Source of the DNA: Hibiscus mutabilis
Taxonomy: Eukaryota; Streptophyta; Magnoliopsida; Malvales; Malvaceae
Direction of reading: 5' to 3'
DNA length: 64,000 bases
Assembly: GCA_019671005.1 (NCBI GenBank)
Contig: CM033728.1
Coordinates: 28,285,099 to 28,349,098 of the forward strand
Of this stretch, positions 44,099 to 56,594 are shown in pieces. Under the pieces are notes generated by a model. It was not told the DNA's origin and ran no database searches. It saw nothing but the letters and a program-made list of their open reading frames with translations. How positions within the stretch are numbered: position 1 is the first letter of the stretch; every line of letters begins with the position of its first letter. Made by a program: the position numbers and the translations under genes.

Positions 44099-47000
44099 TG
44101 TAACATTCCAAACATTAGCTTAGAAGTATGCTGTCAATTAGTTTATTAAATAAATTGTTCTAATGTGTCATTAGATAGATCAATTACATGAGCTACGATC
44201 AAATTGAAATAAAGAAAACATGAATAACCATTTAGTAAAGTGTTAAGTCGAATGCCTTGTAAACTTACAAGGCTGCATTCTAAATAAAGTTTTAATCAAG
44301 GGCTTGTACAAATGTCTCTAATGTAGGAAGGCATGTATGATTATAGGGGGAGTCTCGACCTTGGGATGATATTGGGAAACATTATCATCTTTCTTCTTCT
44401 TGTAGTCGAATTCCTTATATATGAGAGAGAGTGGGAGTTTGCTTAGAAAGTTAATGTTGAATGCTTCATCTTGGCCTATTTTGGGTTCTCATTTGAATAG
44501 CCTAAAGAGAATAGTAAGAAATTATCTTTCTTTCTTTTGATTCAAGATTTAGATTATGAATTTAATTATAAATCCTTTGTATGTCATGTTTTTAGAGACC
44601 TAGTTGAAGAAATTAAGTTATGTTATGAAATGCTAAACTATTTGAAAGGTGCATATGTATAATTGTTATGCTTTTATGATTCTTGCAATGGAACTTTGAA
44701 GGTTGAGTGGCTTGTTATGGAATCCTTAAGTTGTAAAAGCAATTAGAGTGATTCTATTGGGTCAATTTAATGATTAGAACATGAAGTTATGCTTAAAGCT
44801 TTAAGGTGATCACATTGCTTGAAGAAATGTAGATTGGGGGTTGTTTTTGAAGTCCTTTTTGAAATTGAAGAAAAGCTTAAAATTTTACTTTTGATTGTTA
44901 ATGAGCTTGGTTGATGTCTAGACTCATAGAATGGTTCGAATTGTAGCAAACTAATGATATTGAGATTGTGCCTTGTTTTGAATAATTTTGTCTGCTTTGT
45001 AATCCTAGTTTAAGGAATTTTTTTGAGTGAATTGTAATGCTTTGTAACCCTGTTTTAGGGACAATTTTGTAGCTTAAAGAGGCTGCCTTGTAACTTAATT
45101 AAAAGATTGTGTATAACTCAAAAGCAGAGTTGCTTTGTAAACATAGTTTTAGGGACTGATTTGTGACTATACTGGACTATGTTGTAAATTAAATTAGAGG
45201 GCTGTGTTGTAAAGATTTAGGGGCTATTTTGATAATTAAAAACATGGACAACTTTGAAAAAATGTTTAAGTGTTTTGAAAAAATGTTTAAGGGACTGTTT
45301 TGTTAAATAAACAAGGGCTGAATTGTAAAACTAGTGGACTATTTTACAAATTTAACTGAAGAACTATTTTACTAATAAAATAGGAATGTTTTGCAATAAT
45401 TTGTTAACTGTTTTGCAAAGCCGAAATTGGGGAACTATTTTATAGGTTTAGGGGTTGTTTTACAAACTCAATTAAAGGATTGTTTTGTATTATAAAGAAA
45501 TGTTTTGTGTTAAATTAGGGTCTATTTAGGGACTGATTTATCATGTAAATCTAAAATTTACAAAGTTCATTTATAGAGTATATGCATGATATAGTTAAGA
45601 CTAGAATAGAAGTGAATTAATATGTGATTGTATTCTTTGTTATGTTAGAACATGAGATAATTGTCGAAGAAAGACTCAAAGCTAGTAAAGTTGTAGAAAA
45701 GCAATCAGGAGTAGCAATTCAGGTTCAAACATAAGCTTGGAAATACTGTGAGAGTAGTTTAAAAGTCTCGGGATAGACTTATAACCTTCTTGAGCACCCT
45801 TTGTTGTTTTAATTACATTATTTTATCTTTGAATTAAGCTATGCATAATTGAGCTTGGATTTGAGGTAAGTTCCTAAATGCTAGGTATTCTATGGAGTAC
45901 AATATTTGATTTGGTTATATGCTCGTATTAAGACCTATTCATTCTTATACATGCTTGATAGGTGACCTTGCTATGCTTGCCTCTGATTAAGATATATGTT
46001 AGTATTGAGAATCATATGTGAATTGTATATGTGCTTGATGATAATCAATAAGTCATGCTCTTTTGATATTCTGATTATGGAGCTATGCTTAATTATGATT
46101 ATGACATGATACGATATGATTAAAGCCTTAGTTTCGAGTCAGTCATAGGTATAATTGGCACGTTATAGAGTCCATAGAGCTCCTATTTGGGGTGGGCTAC
46201 GGTCCTGGACTACAGTTTTATGTGGGGACAGTAGGAGGGATGTGTTTTGGTCACTTGGCGACTTTAGGAGGGATTGAACGGTACTTTGAGTACCTTATTT
46301 TGTCGACAGTTTGTTGGGGATTCGTGTACCTAGGCTGCTTGATTACCAGGGTTATGATAACATTACAATAATGAGATTAATAAGTTAAATTAACAAACTA
46401 TACTGTTACTTGAATGAAAAGCAATGCTTACCAACTTGATACTTGTTTTACACTTGGTAAAGACATAATTCTATGTTTGAATAGCATGATATATTCACTC
46501 GATTACCTAATCTTTAAATAAAGTTTGGTATCATTTTGATTGATCTTATCATGAAAGCATAGACATGAATGTTTATAGATTGTTCAATTTATGCCTTTGA
46601 TTGCTCTGACTATGATTAACACATTATCCAAATTGTTAAGATAAAAGATTTCTTGCATGACAAGTAAAGTTAAGCTAAGCTACATTTCGATTCATCAATT
46701 TAAGTATATGTTATTCCTTAAGTTGGCCAAGAATTAGTGTACTATGGATACTTTAACAAATGATATTTATGTAAAATTTGATTACTTGACTACCAAGATT
46801 AATAAAAAGATTACTTGTGACTAAAGTAATAAACGAACTATAATGAAAATAAGTTACTTGCTTGTTAAGTAAGAAACAATTAAGTTGCAATCTATCCTAT
46901 GTTTGAAGTAAGACATTCTGGCCTTAAGTTTGGGATGACAATGTGATACCAATACCTGAATATGTACTAAATGAGCTTAAGTAATTAACTTACCTTCAGG

Positions 47001-48165
47001 CTTAAAAGAATTGAGAAAATCAAATATCTAATGGAACTTATCTTGAATTTAAATAGATGATAGTTGGGATCATTTTGTTGCATTGTTTTCATTGCTTTGC
47101 TTATTACCTTACTACCTCACTAAGTGATTACTTTCTTAGTAAGTCTTGATATTGTTTCAGGTTGAGATTACTGATCCTTTTCTTCAGAGCTAGATCAAGA
47201 TCTCAAGTACTATATGTATGTCTTGTAAGTATTTTGTTAGAACTCCTAGTAGGGTGGCATCATGTTTGTATTGCATGTAGAAATTTGATAAGTTTTGGAA
47301 GTAATGCTTGTGAGCATTCGAATTACTTGTAATCGTGTGTAAATGGCCTTTCTAATACTTGGTGGTAGTTAATTATCTAAACTTGGTTGAATGTTTGTTA
47401 ATGGATGTGTTTAGGTCATGGATGAATGAATCACGTCTCTATATGGTTTGAACCATAATAATATGTATGATAAAATGCTTGTCATGATATTGAGATGATT
47501 GCTTATGTTGCTTAAGTCTATAGGAGTTTGTCTATGCTTGTTCCAATATCATAGGAAAGGTTGATCCAGTGGATGCTTGATTTAAGTATTTGAGTTGTTA
47601 AAACCTTTCCATGTCTTGGTTGAATAATTTGAATAATGGATCTTTCGTTTGGTCTATAATGAATACGTCATGCTAGAAGTTAAGGATTAGTTCTTAAGAT
47701 TTATTGTTTCAAATGGATCATGCATGTTAGTTACTTTAAAACTTTGATAAGCTAATAGAAATTCTATGGGTTTGGATAATGTTTAGCTATCTCCTATCAT
47801 TCGAGTTAGACTTAAGAATGTGGTCTATGGTTCTTCATTAGTTTTAGAATACTAGTTCGAATATAATTAAATTGGTAAAAAAAGAAGTAGTGATCAAGCT
47901 AAGGATTCTAAGGTGTCTCTTTTTCGAATAGGATTACGCTTAATCCACTTGGCCTAACTTGTTTTGAACCTAATAGAAGTTTAGAACCTAAGTTTAAGTC
48001 ACCTTCAAAATCAAATGAAAAATTGTAGTCCCTAAAATGGTAAAGAACGGTTTTGATATTCCTTATCTTTGCTTGAAAGTCCACATTTGTATGATTGTTG
48101 TGTTTTTGTTTACCTGTAATATTTCTTAACTCGGTTTATCTTTGAACTAGTTAAGAGGTGTTACA
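44099..48165 (+). repeat. CE-family LTR shared by two internal regions
   Basis: Starts TGTAACATTCCAAACATT after integrase and a purine tract; ends TTAAGAGGTGTTACA, followed by a PBS-like site. Length 4.07 kb. So it is the 3' LTR of what lies left and the 5' LTR of what lies right. At 45000-45540 a TGTTTTGTAA/GGGACTGTTTTG-type phrase recurs every 30-60 bases. At 46170-46350 lies a GC-richer zone that matches 33540-33720 of the solo LTR, inverted. Confidence 0.82.
45000..45540 (+). repeat. Irregular 'TTTTGTAA / GGGACT' repeat zone
   Basis: Phrases such as TGCTTTGTAACC, GGGACAATTTTGTAG, GGGCTGTGTTGTAA, GGGACTGTTTTG, GGGCTGAATTGTAA and GAACTATTTTAC recur with 30-60 base spacing and much variation. 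No single period. An exact short duplication (GAAAAAATGTTTAAG) lies at 45256-45290. Confidence 0.68.
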
Positions 48166-48840
48166 TTTATTGGTAATAGAGCTAGAGTTTAGTCGATTCT
48201 AGGACTAAACTGAGTCTCGTTGCTTAAAAATTTGATGCATGTGCCACCTAAGAGTTAAATTTGACAAGTACTTGTTATCTGTGATTGATACGAGCTCTTT
48301 TGTATGTTGATAGTTAAAGTAAGTGTCTAAAACATACCTAGGTCAGGACAATGAAAGCTCGGCTGGTTCCTCTAATGATGGAGGAAGAGTAAGAATGAAT
48401 TAGGAATAACAAAATCCTCTTAATGTTGCAAAGCAACAGTAAGAAGCTCTTCCAATTCATCATGTGCAGTAAGAATGTTTCCTTAGTATAACAAAAACAA
48501 TAAATAAATTTGATGTTTATCTGAAACAAAACCCTCTAACTCCTCTCTTTCTTCCTTTGGTTGCACAGGCAATGGCTTCGATAGACAAGTTAGCTTAATA
48601 TCGAAGCTTATACCTTTGTGAGTACAATTGAGCTGTACTCAAATCCTATATATGTCTTGTTTGATTCTGGATCAACTCATTCCTTTATATGATCTACTCT
48701 CATTGAAAAATTTAAATTAACTTCCGAATCTATAACTGTAATCTTGTTGCCACCAATTCTCTAGAGATAGAGTTGTGGTAAACTGAAGTATATAAGAATT
48801 GTCCTTTATTCGTGCGAGTATATCCAATAACATTTTATCT
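48166..48840 (+). pseudogene. PBS, leader and protease remnant, CE element
   Basis: A PBS-like TGGTAATAGAGC at 48171-48182 follows the LTR end. Gag is almost entirely missing. At 48625-48685 protease appears: IELYSNPIYVLFDSGSTHSF with the active-site D-S-G, and decayed sequence continues to about 48840, where a D LTR begins. The internal deletion joins leader to protease. Confidence 0.72.
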
Positions 48841-50461
48841 TAGCCACTTGCAAATATACTTAATAAAAACCTCATTAACTTACTGTTTTACATCTGCATC
48901 AATTCAAATAATTTCCAATACATTAAACCATGTATTCTAGCATTCTCAAAATTCTTTCATAAATCATTTTCTATGCTCAAATATCATCATGTATAATCAT
49001 TTGCAACATCTTTCATTTCTAAAACATGCATATAGCAGTAAGTAATCCAATCTATTGACACGTGCATGAGATTGTATTTTGCAAAATCTAAAACGAGAGA
49101 AAGCTCAACCAATACTTACTTTCGAGCTTAGATAAGTTTTTCAAACTTAATCTAAACTCCCAACAACCATCTTCAAACCTTTTAAAAGCAGTAAAACACG
49201 TTTCCACTCACCAACATCCTAAAGCTCTCCTACCGTTGCGAGAATCAAGCTTTCAAAGCTTCCGCAACCTCTCCAAAATCTAAAGGATCCAACTCCCATG
49301 CTTTACCAACTCAAAAATAGAGGATTAATGTACTTCCACGCATCTCTAATTTCCAGCAACCAACAAACACAACTTCGCCTCACTAAAAAACATCAAACGC
49401 CTCTCTAAAAGAACTAAAAACATCACCAAACTTCATCTAAACAAAGCCCAGCCAAAACCTATTGATTTTAACATCTTAACAACAACAATTAACATCTAAA
49501 AACATCTTTATATATTCCTTATACCTCCAGCAACCGTACAACACCAAGATCACTTCAAAATCTAACTATTTACAACCTAGAAAATTAGCAATTCACATAG
49601 TTTCGGGATTCCTTCATTTAATCTCTTCTTACAATATTAAAGCACATCTTATAAGAGATCTAAATCAATTAGATTTAATACAAAATAGATCCATAACATT
49701 GTTTATCAAATTTTCACATTAAAACCTAATTTAATCACCATATTCATGTTTTAATCATAATTCCATAACATATATTAGCTGTAAAGGATCAAGAACTTGA
49801 GAATTTCATTAAAGAACATTTAATTATAGAAGAGAAACAAAAATCACCTTTAATTCATGATTTTCCCCTTAATTGGCAAAGATTGGATCAAAGATTCAAG
49901 AAACCAAATAGAATTTGTTGAAGGAATCAAAGGAATCAAGTAGGAAATCAAAAGAGATTGATTCCTGAAATTTTGGATGGAAATTGATAGTTTCGCTGCT
50001 GAGAAAGTTGAGAGAAAATTTAGTTACGTGAGAAAATGAATTGTGTAATTAAAATCCCTTTTATTAATTATATTTTATTTTAATATTAAAACCATTTAAA
50101 AACCCTTTGAAAAAGCCTAAATTAAGGGAAACTCTGACGGAAAAGTTTGGTTAATTAACTCCTTAAAGATTCTAAGTTTTGTCCCTTTTACGATCTAGTC
50201 ACCAAAAACAGTTTTGAAAACCTTACATTTTATTCACCAGACCAAAATGTCCACTAATCAGAATTAATTCCTTCAAATTGAATTTACAAAAATACTTAAA
50301 ATATTAATTAAGTATTTCCTAGCATTTTTCCATATTTTATTTTAGCCAAAAATAATTTATTAAGATTTAATTCCCGAAACTAACACGAAATGCATAATCT
50401 GGTTCTCCTGAACCGTCTAATCGATCCATCTAACACCTAGACCCAATTTCAAGGGATTACA
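48841..50461 (-). repeat. D-family LTR, inverted, in a gag gene
   Basis: Right end on the minus strand TGTAATCCCTTGAAATTGGG; matches 40976-42096 over its last kilobase. No polypurine tract follows; instead F-element gag starts at 50462. So it is a solo or truncated LTR. The left border near 48840 is approximate. Confidence 0.7.
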
Positions 50462-51350
50462 AGAATGCTCCTCTATGGTGGAAGACTGTGGAGTTAGGAT
50501 GGTATCCTAACCGACTCACTTGGGATGATTTTCTTGATGAGTTCAGGAAGAAGTATGTGGGGGAAACCTATATGGATAGTTTGGGGGACTGGTTTATGCA
50601 TTTGGTTCAAAAGAACAGACCTATTTTTGAGTATGGGCAAGATTTCGTGCAGTTGAGTAGGCATGCCCAAGAGTTGGTTACTACAAAAAATATGAAATAC
50701 AAGAGGTTCTACAAAGGTTTGATGAAAGAGATCCATATGTACTTGACAGCCGATCCACCAAAAGTGTTTCTGACTTGATCACTAGTGCCAAGCCCCTTGA
50801 GCAAGTACAAGGGTTGACTTATGGCCCCGCTGGAGGGTAGGGAGGTTCGAGTGGAGGGAGCCATTCCCACTTCAATCAATCTCAGTCCGACTCTAGGAGG
50901 TATAGAGGAATTTGGAACCAATGGAGAAGAGCCTCGAATCAATCTGCAAGATCAGATCGTAAGTCAGTGTCTGCTGGTCATAGGAGGCCTAAATCCTCCT
51001 CATTGGCTATGAGTTCAAGAGGCTCATCTAGGGGATCACAAGCACCGATTTATGCCTAGTGTGGGTGTAGGCATCATGGAGACTGGTATGGGAATAACAA
51101 GGTATGTTATGGTTGTGGATCACCCGATCACTTTCTCAAGGACTGTCCTGAGGCCATGGATGCTACCCTAGTTCAGAATCAAGGACTTCCTTCACAACTC
51201 AGTGGGGTCGAGGCTTTGCTAGGGAAAGAGCTAGCCATGTTTCAGGAAATCAAAGTGGTGGTACATTCCAGTCTTCTGCGAGAGCACCCACGAGACAATA
51301 TGCAGTTAAGACTTAGGAGGACTGTAAAGCTACTGACCTCATATTAGGTA
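50462..51350 (+). pseudogene. Gag, F element
   Basis: Starts inside the capsid domain (LLWWKTVELGWYPNRLTWDD), then FLDEFRKKYVGETYMDSLGD, FEYGQDFVQLSRHAQELVTT and FYKGLMKEIHMYLTADPP (50488-50778). The basic linker is frame-broken. A complete CCHC zinc knuckle, CYGCGSPDHFLKDC, lies at 51105-51146. The gag N-terminus is cut off by the D LTR. Confidence 0.88.
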
Positions 51351-51900
51351 TGTTTACCTTATTTTTTGTTCATATTGTTGCTTTTGTAGATTCAGGATCT
51401 ACACATTCCTACATCTGTAGTGGAATATCTCAGCAGTGGGGTATCCCTGTCGAGGATCTTAAGATAGGGGTCTGTGTGTATAGTCCCTTGGGGTATGATG
51501 GTTTGGTGGATAAGGTGTATTGAAGGTACTAATTGAGGTTCACGTTTAATTTTTCTAGCTGACCTGATGGCGTTATAGTTTTAAGAGTTTGATGTTATCC
51601 TAGGAATCGATTGGTTGTTTGAGCACGATGCGCGGTTGGGTTGTAGCGCAAAGAGCCTCAAGCTTTGTGGTTTATATGGAGCTAAGTTGGTGTTGAAAGG
51701 TGAGAGGAATCCTTGCCTTTCCAATACAGTGTCAGCTTTGGCATAACAAAGGATGGTACAACAGGGTTGTGATGCCTTTTTAGCTCAGGTGGTTAGTACG
51801 AGTGTGGGAAGTTCGAAGCTCAAGAATGTTTATGAGTTTACTGATGTGTTTCTAAAAGAGTTATTCGAATTACCTCTAGTCCTTGAGTTAGAATTTTAGA
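51351..51900 (+). pseudogene. Aspartic protease, F element
   Basis: VAFVDSGSTHSYICSGIS with intact D-S-G (51389-51397), followed by QWGIPVEDLKIGVCVYSPLG, a stop, and DVILGIDWLFEHDA at 51590-51630. Several stops in between. The domain leads into the RT linker (FTDVFLKELFELPLV near 51838). Confidence 0.85.
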
Positions 51901-52760
51901 TTGATGTGATGCTGGGCATGGCACCCACAGAGTTGAGAGAGTTAAAGAATCAGATTCGAAACCTATTACAAAGAGGTTTCTTTTGACCGAGCATATCACC
52001 TTGGGGTGCACCAATTTTATTTGATAAAAAAAAGATAGGTCAATGAGAATGTGTATTGACCATCGCCAGCTCAATCAGGTAACAGTAAAGAATTGTTAGC
52101 CCCTTTCGAGGATAGACAACCTGTTTGACTAGTTGAGAGGTGCCCGTGTGTTCTAAAAGATCGATTTGAGGTTAGGGTACTACTACTTAAAGGTGGTGGA
52201 AGAGGATGTTCATAAAACCACTTTTAGGAAGTGGTATGGACATTATGAGTTCTTGGTAATGCCATTTGGGCTTACCAAAGCACCTGCGACTTTTATAGAC
52301 TTGATGAACCGGATCTTCCAGCCTTATCTAGACATGTTTGTAGTAGTCTTCATTGATGACATTTTTGTTTATTCGTGCTCAGTGGATGAGCACGATTATC
52401 ATCCTTGTGTTGTCCTCCAGACCTTGAGAGAGAGGCAATTATTTTCCAAGTTCAGCAAGTGCAAATTTTGGTTTTGTAAAGTTGCGTTCTTGGGCCACAT
52501 TGTAGCGGCTGATGGGATTCGAGTTGATCTACAAAAGATTTATACTATGGTGGAGTGGAAACCACCTAGGAGTATCACAGAAGTCCATAGTTTCATTGGG
52601 CTTGCCGGATATTATCATCGTTTAGTCAAGGGCTTTTCTATCATAGCGACACCTTTGACCAAATTGCTACAGAAGGGAGTTTCGTTTGTGTGGAATGAGA
52701 TGAGACAACAAAGCTTTGAACAATTGAAGGTTTACCTGACAGAATCCCCAATTTTAATGT
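51901..52760 (+). pseudogene. Reverse transcriptase, F element
   Basis: MAPTELRELKNQIRNLLQRG, a TGA where relatives have Arg, PSISPWGAP, then MCIDHRQLNQVTVKN and three stops, and an open stretch of 198 codons (52166-52762) with YGHYEFLVMPFGLTKAPATF, the catalytic FVVVFIDDIFVYS, KCKFWFCKVAFLGHIVAADG, VEWKPPRSITEVHSFIGLAG and the thumb. Catalytic Asp pair present. Confidence 0.9.
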
Positions 52761-53260
52761 AACCTAAGCTGGGTAAGGATTATGTGGTTTTTAGTGATGC
52801 CTCATTGAATGGGCTTGGTTGTGTTCTTATCTAAGAGGGTAAGGTGATAGCTTACACCTCGAGATAACTCAAGCCTCATGAAAGGAATTACACCATACAT
52901 GATTTGGAGCTAGTTGTAGTTATTTTTGCACTGAAGATTTGGAGGCACTATCTGTATAGAGAGAAGTGCTACGTCTACACCGACCACAAGAGTTCGAAGT
53001 ACCTTCTCACCCTAAAGGAGTTGAATTTGAAACAAATGTGTTGGATTGAGTTGTTAAAGGATTATGACTACATTATTGAGTAACATCCTTGTATAGCTAA
53101 TGTTTTGAGCTGGAAGTCCATGTTGGACTTGAGGGCAATGTTTTCCCAGTTTAGGATAATCGATGATGATGGGTTGTTGGACAAGCTTCGTGTGGAGCCT
53201 ACCTTGGTGTAATAGATTAAGAGGACTCGAGTACTAGATGAAGAGCTTGTACCAAAGATT
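52761..53260 (+). pseudogene. RNase H and linker, F element
   Basis: YVVFSDASLNGLGCVLI, a stop, KVIAYTSR, a stop, LKPHERNYTIHDLELVVV, KCYVYTDHKSSKYL, WIELLKDYDYIIE and a stop, then MLDLRAMFSQF. The usual VVADALSRK near the end is shortened to ANVLSWK. The three TAA stops at 52760, 52832 and 52865 all sit at Gln positions. Confidence 0.87.
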
Positions 53261-54080
53261 GAGATAGTTCAATGAGGAGAAGCACCAAACTTCAAAGTAA
53301 GAGATGGAGGAATTATGTACTTCAAGGGTCGGTTGTGTGTTCTAGCCTAGGAGGATTTGAGGTAACATATTCTTTGAGAAGCACATCGTAGCCCATTTTC
53401 TGTACAACAAGGCAGCAATAAGATGTACCAAGATCTTTATCATTTTTATTCGTGGCCTAGCATGAAGAGGGATATGCCGAAGTTCGTAACAAGATGTCTT
53501 GTTTGCCAACAAGTTAAGGTGGAACATCAGGTTCCTTTAGGCTTGCTTCAGTCTATTCAGATTCCACAATGGATGTGGTATCATGAGACCATGGATTTTG
53601 TGACGGGACTGCCTTAGACTCAAAGGAAGCATGATGCTATATGGGTTATAGTTGCACATTTAAGAGATTGTGAGGTTGCATGGAGTGCCATCCTCAATCA
53701 TATCGGATAGAGACCCCCAATTCACAACAAGGTTGTGAAAGAAGATTCATGAAGCTTTGGACACAAGGTTGCATTTTAGTACCGCTTTTCATCGTCAGAC
53801 TGATGGTCAATTCGAGCGAGTTATTCAGATCTTAGAAGATATGCTTCGATGTTATGTTATCGACTTTGACAAGAGTTGAGAGGACCAACTACTGCTTGTG
53901 GAGTTTGCGTATAACAACAGTTTCCTGTCGAGTATCAAGATGGCTCTTTTTGAGGCTTTGTATGGGCGAAATTGTAGAACACCTTTGTGTTGAATGAAGC
54001 TCAATGAAATGAGGATTGTGTGATCATAGTTGATTAGACAAGCAGAGAACAAGGTTTAAATCATCAAAGAGAGTTTGCAA
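53261..54080 (+). pseudogene. Integrase zinc domain and core, F element
   Basis: MYQDLYHFYSWPSMKRDMPK, FVTRCLVCQQVKVEHQVPL (zinc domain), IPQWMWYHETMDFVTGLP (first Asp), a small deletion and frame shift near 53660, VPSSIISDRDPQFTTRL (second Asp), LHFSTAFHRQTDGQFERVIQ (Glu), FEALYGRNCRTPLC. Broken by five or more stops and frame shifts. Confidence 0.87.
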
Positions 54081-54420
54081 GTGGCATTCGATCATCAAAA
54101 AGCTTACACATACCAAAAACATAAGCACATCGAGTATGAGATGGCGCATATCCACAAATTTTTCTATGTGTCTATATTGAGGCGTTACCATTCTGACCCT
54201 TCACATGTTATTCATCTCGAGGAAATTGAGATCAACCTTGACTTGACCTATGAGAAAGAGCCAATAAGAGTTCTTGATAGGGGAGTTAAGGAACTTCGTA
54301 ACAAGTTCATACCCTTGGTGAAAATGTTATGGAGGAACCATGGGATCGAGGAGGCCACATGGGAGGTTGAAAAGACATGAAACTTCTCTACCCGTATTTG
54401 TTCCCAAAAGGTAAAATTTG
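54081..54420 (+). pseudogene. Integrase tail with chromodomain, F element
   Basis: Open 54075-54380: VAFDHQKAYTYQKHKHIEYE joins directly to AHIHKFFYVSILRRYHSDPS, so the VGD-VFLKVSPW-GPYE section (about 55 codons) has been deleted in frame. Then VLDRGVKELRNKFIPLVKML and WRNHGIEEATWEVEKT, the chromodomain. A purine tract (54438-54450) and the LTR follow. Confidence 0.88.
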
Positions 54421-54450
54421 GGGATGAAATTTCTATAAGGAGGAGAGAGT

Positions 54451-56594
54451 TGTAACAACCTAGATTTTGAAAACCATGTGTTGGTCTGAACCCAAGTTGT
54501 GGGCTAAGAGTTTTGGGCCATGTGTTGGGCCTTCAAGTGTTATAGGAATTACCTTGTGGGCTTCATCCATGTTGAGTGGACTAGGAACTTGGGTTGAAGG
54601 GATATGAGGGAAGGGAATTTGGGTAAATGCTTCATTTTGAATGAGATTGGCTGAGCTAAAACTAATTAATGGGCTGCAAAAAGAGAGTAGTGACTTCATC
54701 CTTGTCCTCTCTCTTCTCCTATCTTCTTCCCCTATTTTTAGTTGGAGAACTCAAGGCAAAGGTGAAAATTTTCTTTGGATAGTGCAAATTCCATATTGGG
54801 GCTTGAGGAGGTTAGATTTAGCATCAAAGGATCTATCCTTGGTGTAAGAATGGTTAAGTTTTGTGGGGTTGGAAAATCTTGAGTTTTGGTGGGGGTTAGA
54901 GTGTATGAACATGAAAGGAATATTAGATTCTTTTTCTTGATGTTAAACATTTCCTTTATCATCCATTTTCCCTCTAGAAGGGTTGTAACTCGTTTGGCAA
55001 CTTTGGAGGATAGTTAGTACACTTCCAACTCCCTCGTTTCTTGCAAATCATGTATGTATGGTCTTGTATGCTTGTTTGATGTGTTAGTGCTTGAAATGGT
55101 TGAGTATGGGTGTTTATGGGGAAATCCAAAATTTGTGTTTAAACGGTGTGAAAAGAGTAAAAACTCACTTAAATTACCTTCATAATCTGTAAGTTCATTT
55201 TGGGGTTTTTCTATGATGTTTGGAGGAGTTTTAGTGTGAATCTCGAACTCTAATATTCAAGTTATGGGTTCAAGTATCAATACCATATGATCGGGTATCG
55301 ATACCTCGCTATTTTCTTAGCAATTTTAGTAAGAAATTAAGGGATGTATCAGTATGCATAGGGGCATATCGGTACCATCACTATTCGATTAAAATCTAGT
55401 AACCAAAATTGGTAGTGATATGCTCAAGAGCATATCGGTACACCTTGGGTATCGATACACAACCCCATGTATCAGTACGGGCTTTGAGGTAAACCCCTTT
55501 TATAGCAAGCCAGGTATCGATACGCGTAACGTGGGTATCAGTACCTTTTGGAGCTTATTGATACCCTTAAGCGAGTATCGATACTCGATGGGCATTTTAC
55601 CCAAAAATTACAGTTTTAGTTTGGGGGACCTATAATTCGAGGGATAAAGCCCAATGGGTCTCTAATGGGGTAAAATGAAAAGTAAAACTCAGAAACCAAG
55701 AACCTAACCTCTCATACATCTATAATGAGTAATAACTTAATAAACCGTGAAATGTATTGGTTGTATTGATTCAATAAGGATCCTCGGTGGATCGGTTAGT
55801 TATTGTATGCCATGTATGGGCATTGTATGGTTGAGTAGATTGTTGGTGGGATCTGGATACCCAAAATGTGTTGCAACACTATGGTAAGTGAATTGGCAAA
55901 CAGAGGTTACTGACGCTATGTGACCCATTTCCCATTCATATGTACTCAAGGGGGATTCTGAGTAAGGGCGTATGTTTCAATGCTGTGTGACTCTGCCTCA
56001 CTCGGAGTGTATGTTTTGATGCTACGTGACTCAGCCTCACTCCTATGTTGTTATGGTATATTGTGGTTGGGCCTTCTGTGCCCCTTTGATGTTTTGATAC
56101 GAATTCGCATGTATTTAGGATACTAATGTAGCATCTCGTATCAATTCAACTGCCATATCATCTTACTTGTTGCCTGCTTATGTTTATGATATGTTGAAGC
56201 ATGGTAGAGTAGAAGTGTATCCATTGAGCTTTATGAGCTCAATGTTTGGAATTTTTGTTTCCTTACGCAGGTTTTAGGTGGCTGCGTTGCATTCAAAGGA
56301 GCACCTTCAGAGTAGGATTTCAGTTAATCAATGTGATCAAGAGTACAATACTTAGGCTTGCCGGGTAATGTATTCATAGGACCCTTGATTTATGTCTGTA
56401 ACTCTATTTCAATTTTAATCATGTCGAATGTTTTCAATTACCTTGTTTTAATTTGAGCTCCCATACAAACGATTTAACTATTTTGTATTAACTCTTTTCC
56501 AAATGTTGTTGGATCTATGGAAATGTTTATGTTTTGGGCTAAATTTTGTTGTGAAATTTTGTCTATGGTTCGGGCTTGTGGCCCAAATGTGACA
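54451..56594 (+). repeat. F-family LTR, followed by a PBS
   Basis: Starts TGTAACAACCTAG directly after the purine tract and ends GGCCCAAATGTGACA before TTGGGTTTAGAGC, which resembles TTGGTATCAGAGC. Length 2.14 kb. It contains a GTATCGATAC island (55275-55595) and a near-tandem pair with GTATGTTT, ATGCT and TGACTC-GCCTCACTC at about 55967 and 56008. A pyrimidine-rich run lies at 54693-54732. Confidence 0.8.
55275..55595. repeat. GTATCGATAC motif island in the F LTR
   Basis: GGGTATCGATACC (55293), ATATCGGTACCA (55369), ATATCGGTACACC (55432), GGGTATCGATACAC (55448), GTATCAGTACGGG (55469), GGTATCGATACGCG (55512), GGGTATCAGTACC (55532) and GAGTATCGATACTC (55575). The core is the perfect palindrome GTATCGATAC. 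The F LTR otherwise shows no visible similarity to the A LTR, which carries the related GTATCGGTAC. Confidence 0.87.

Noticed and set aside
54641..54847. 68-codon open stretch in the F LTR
   Set aside because: It lies in a pyrimidine-rich LTR zone, has no known motif, and other LTRs of the window have no counterpart.
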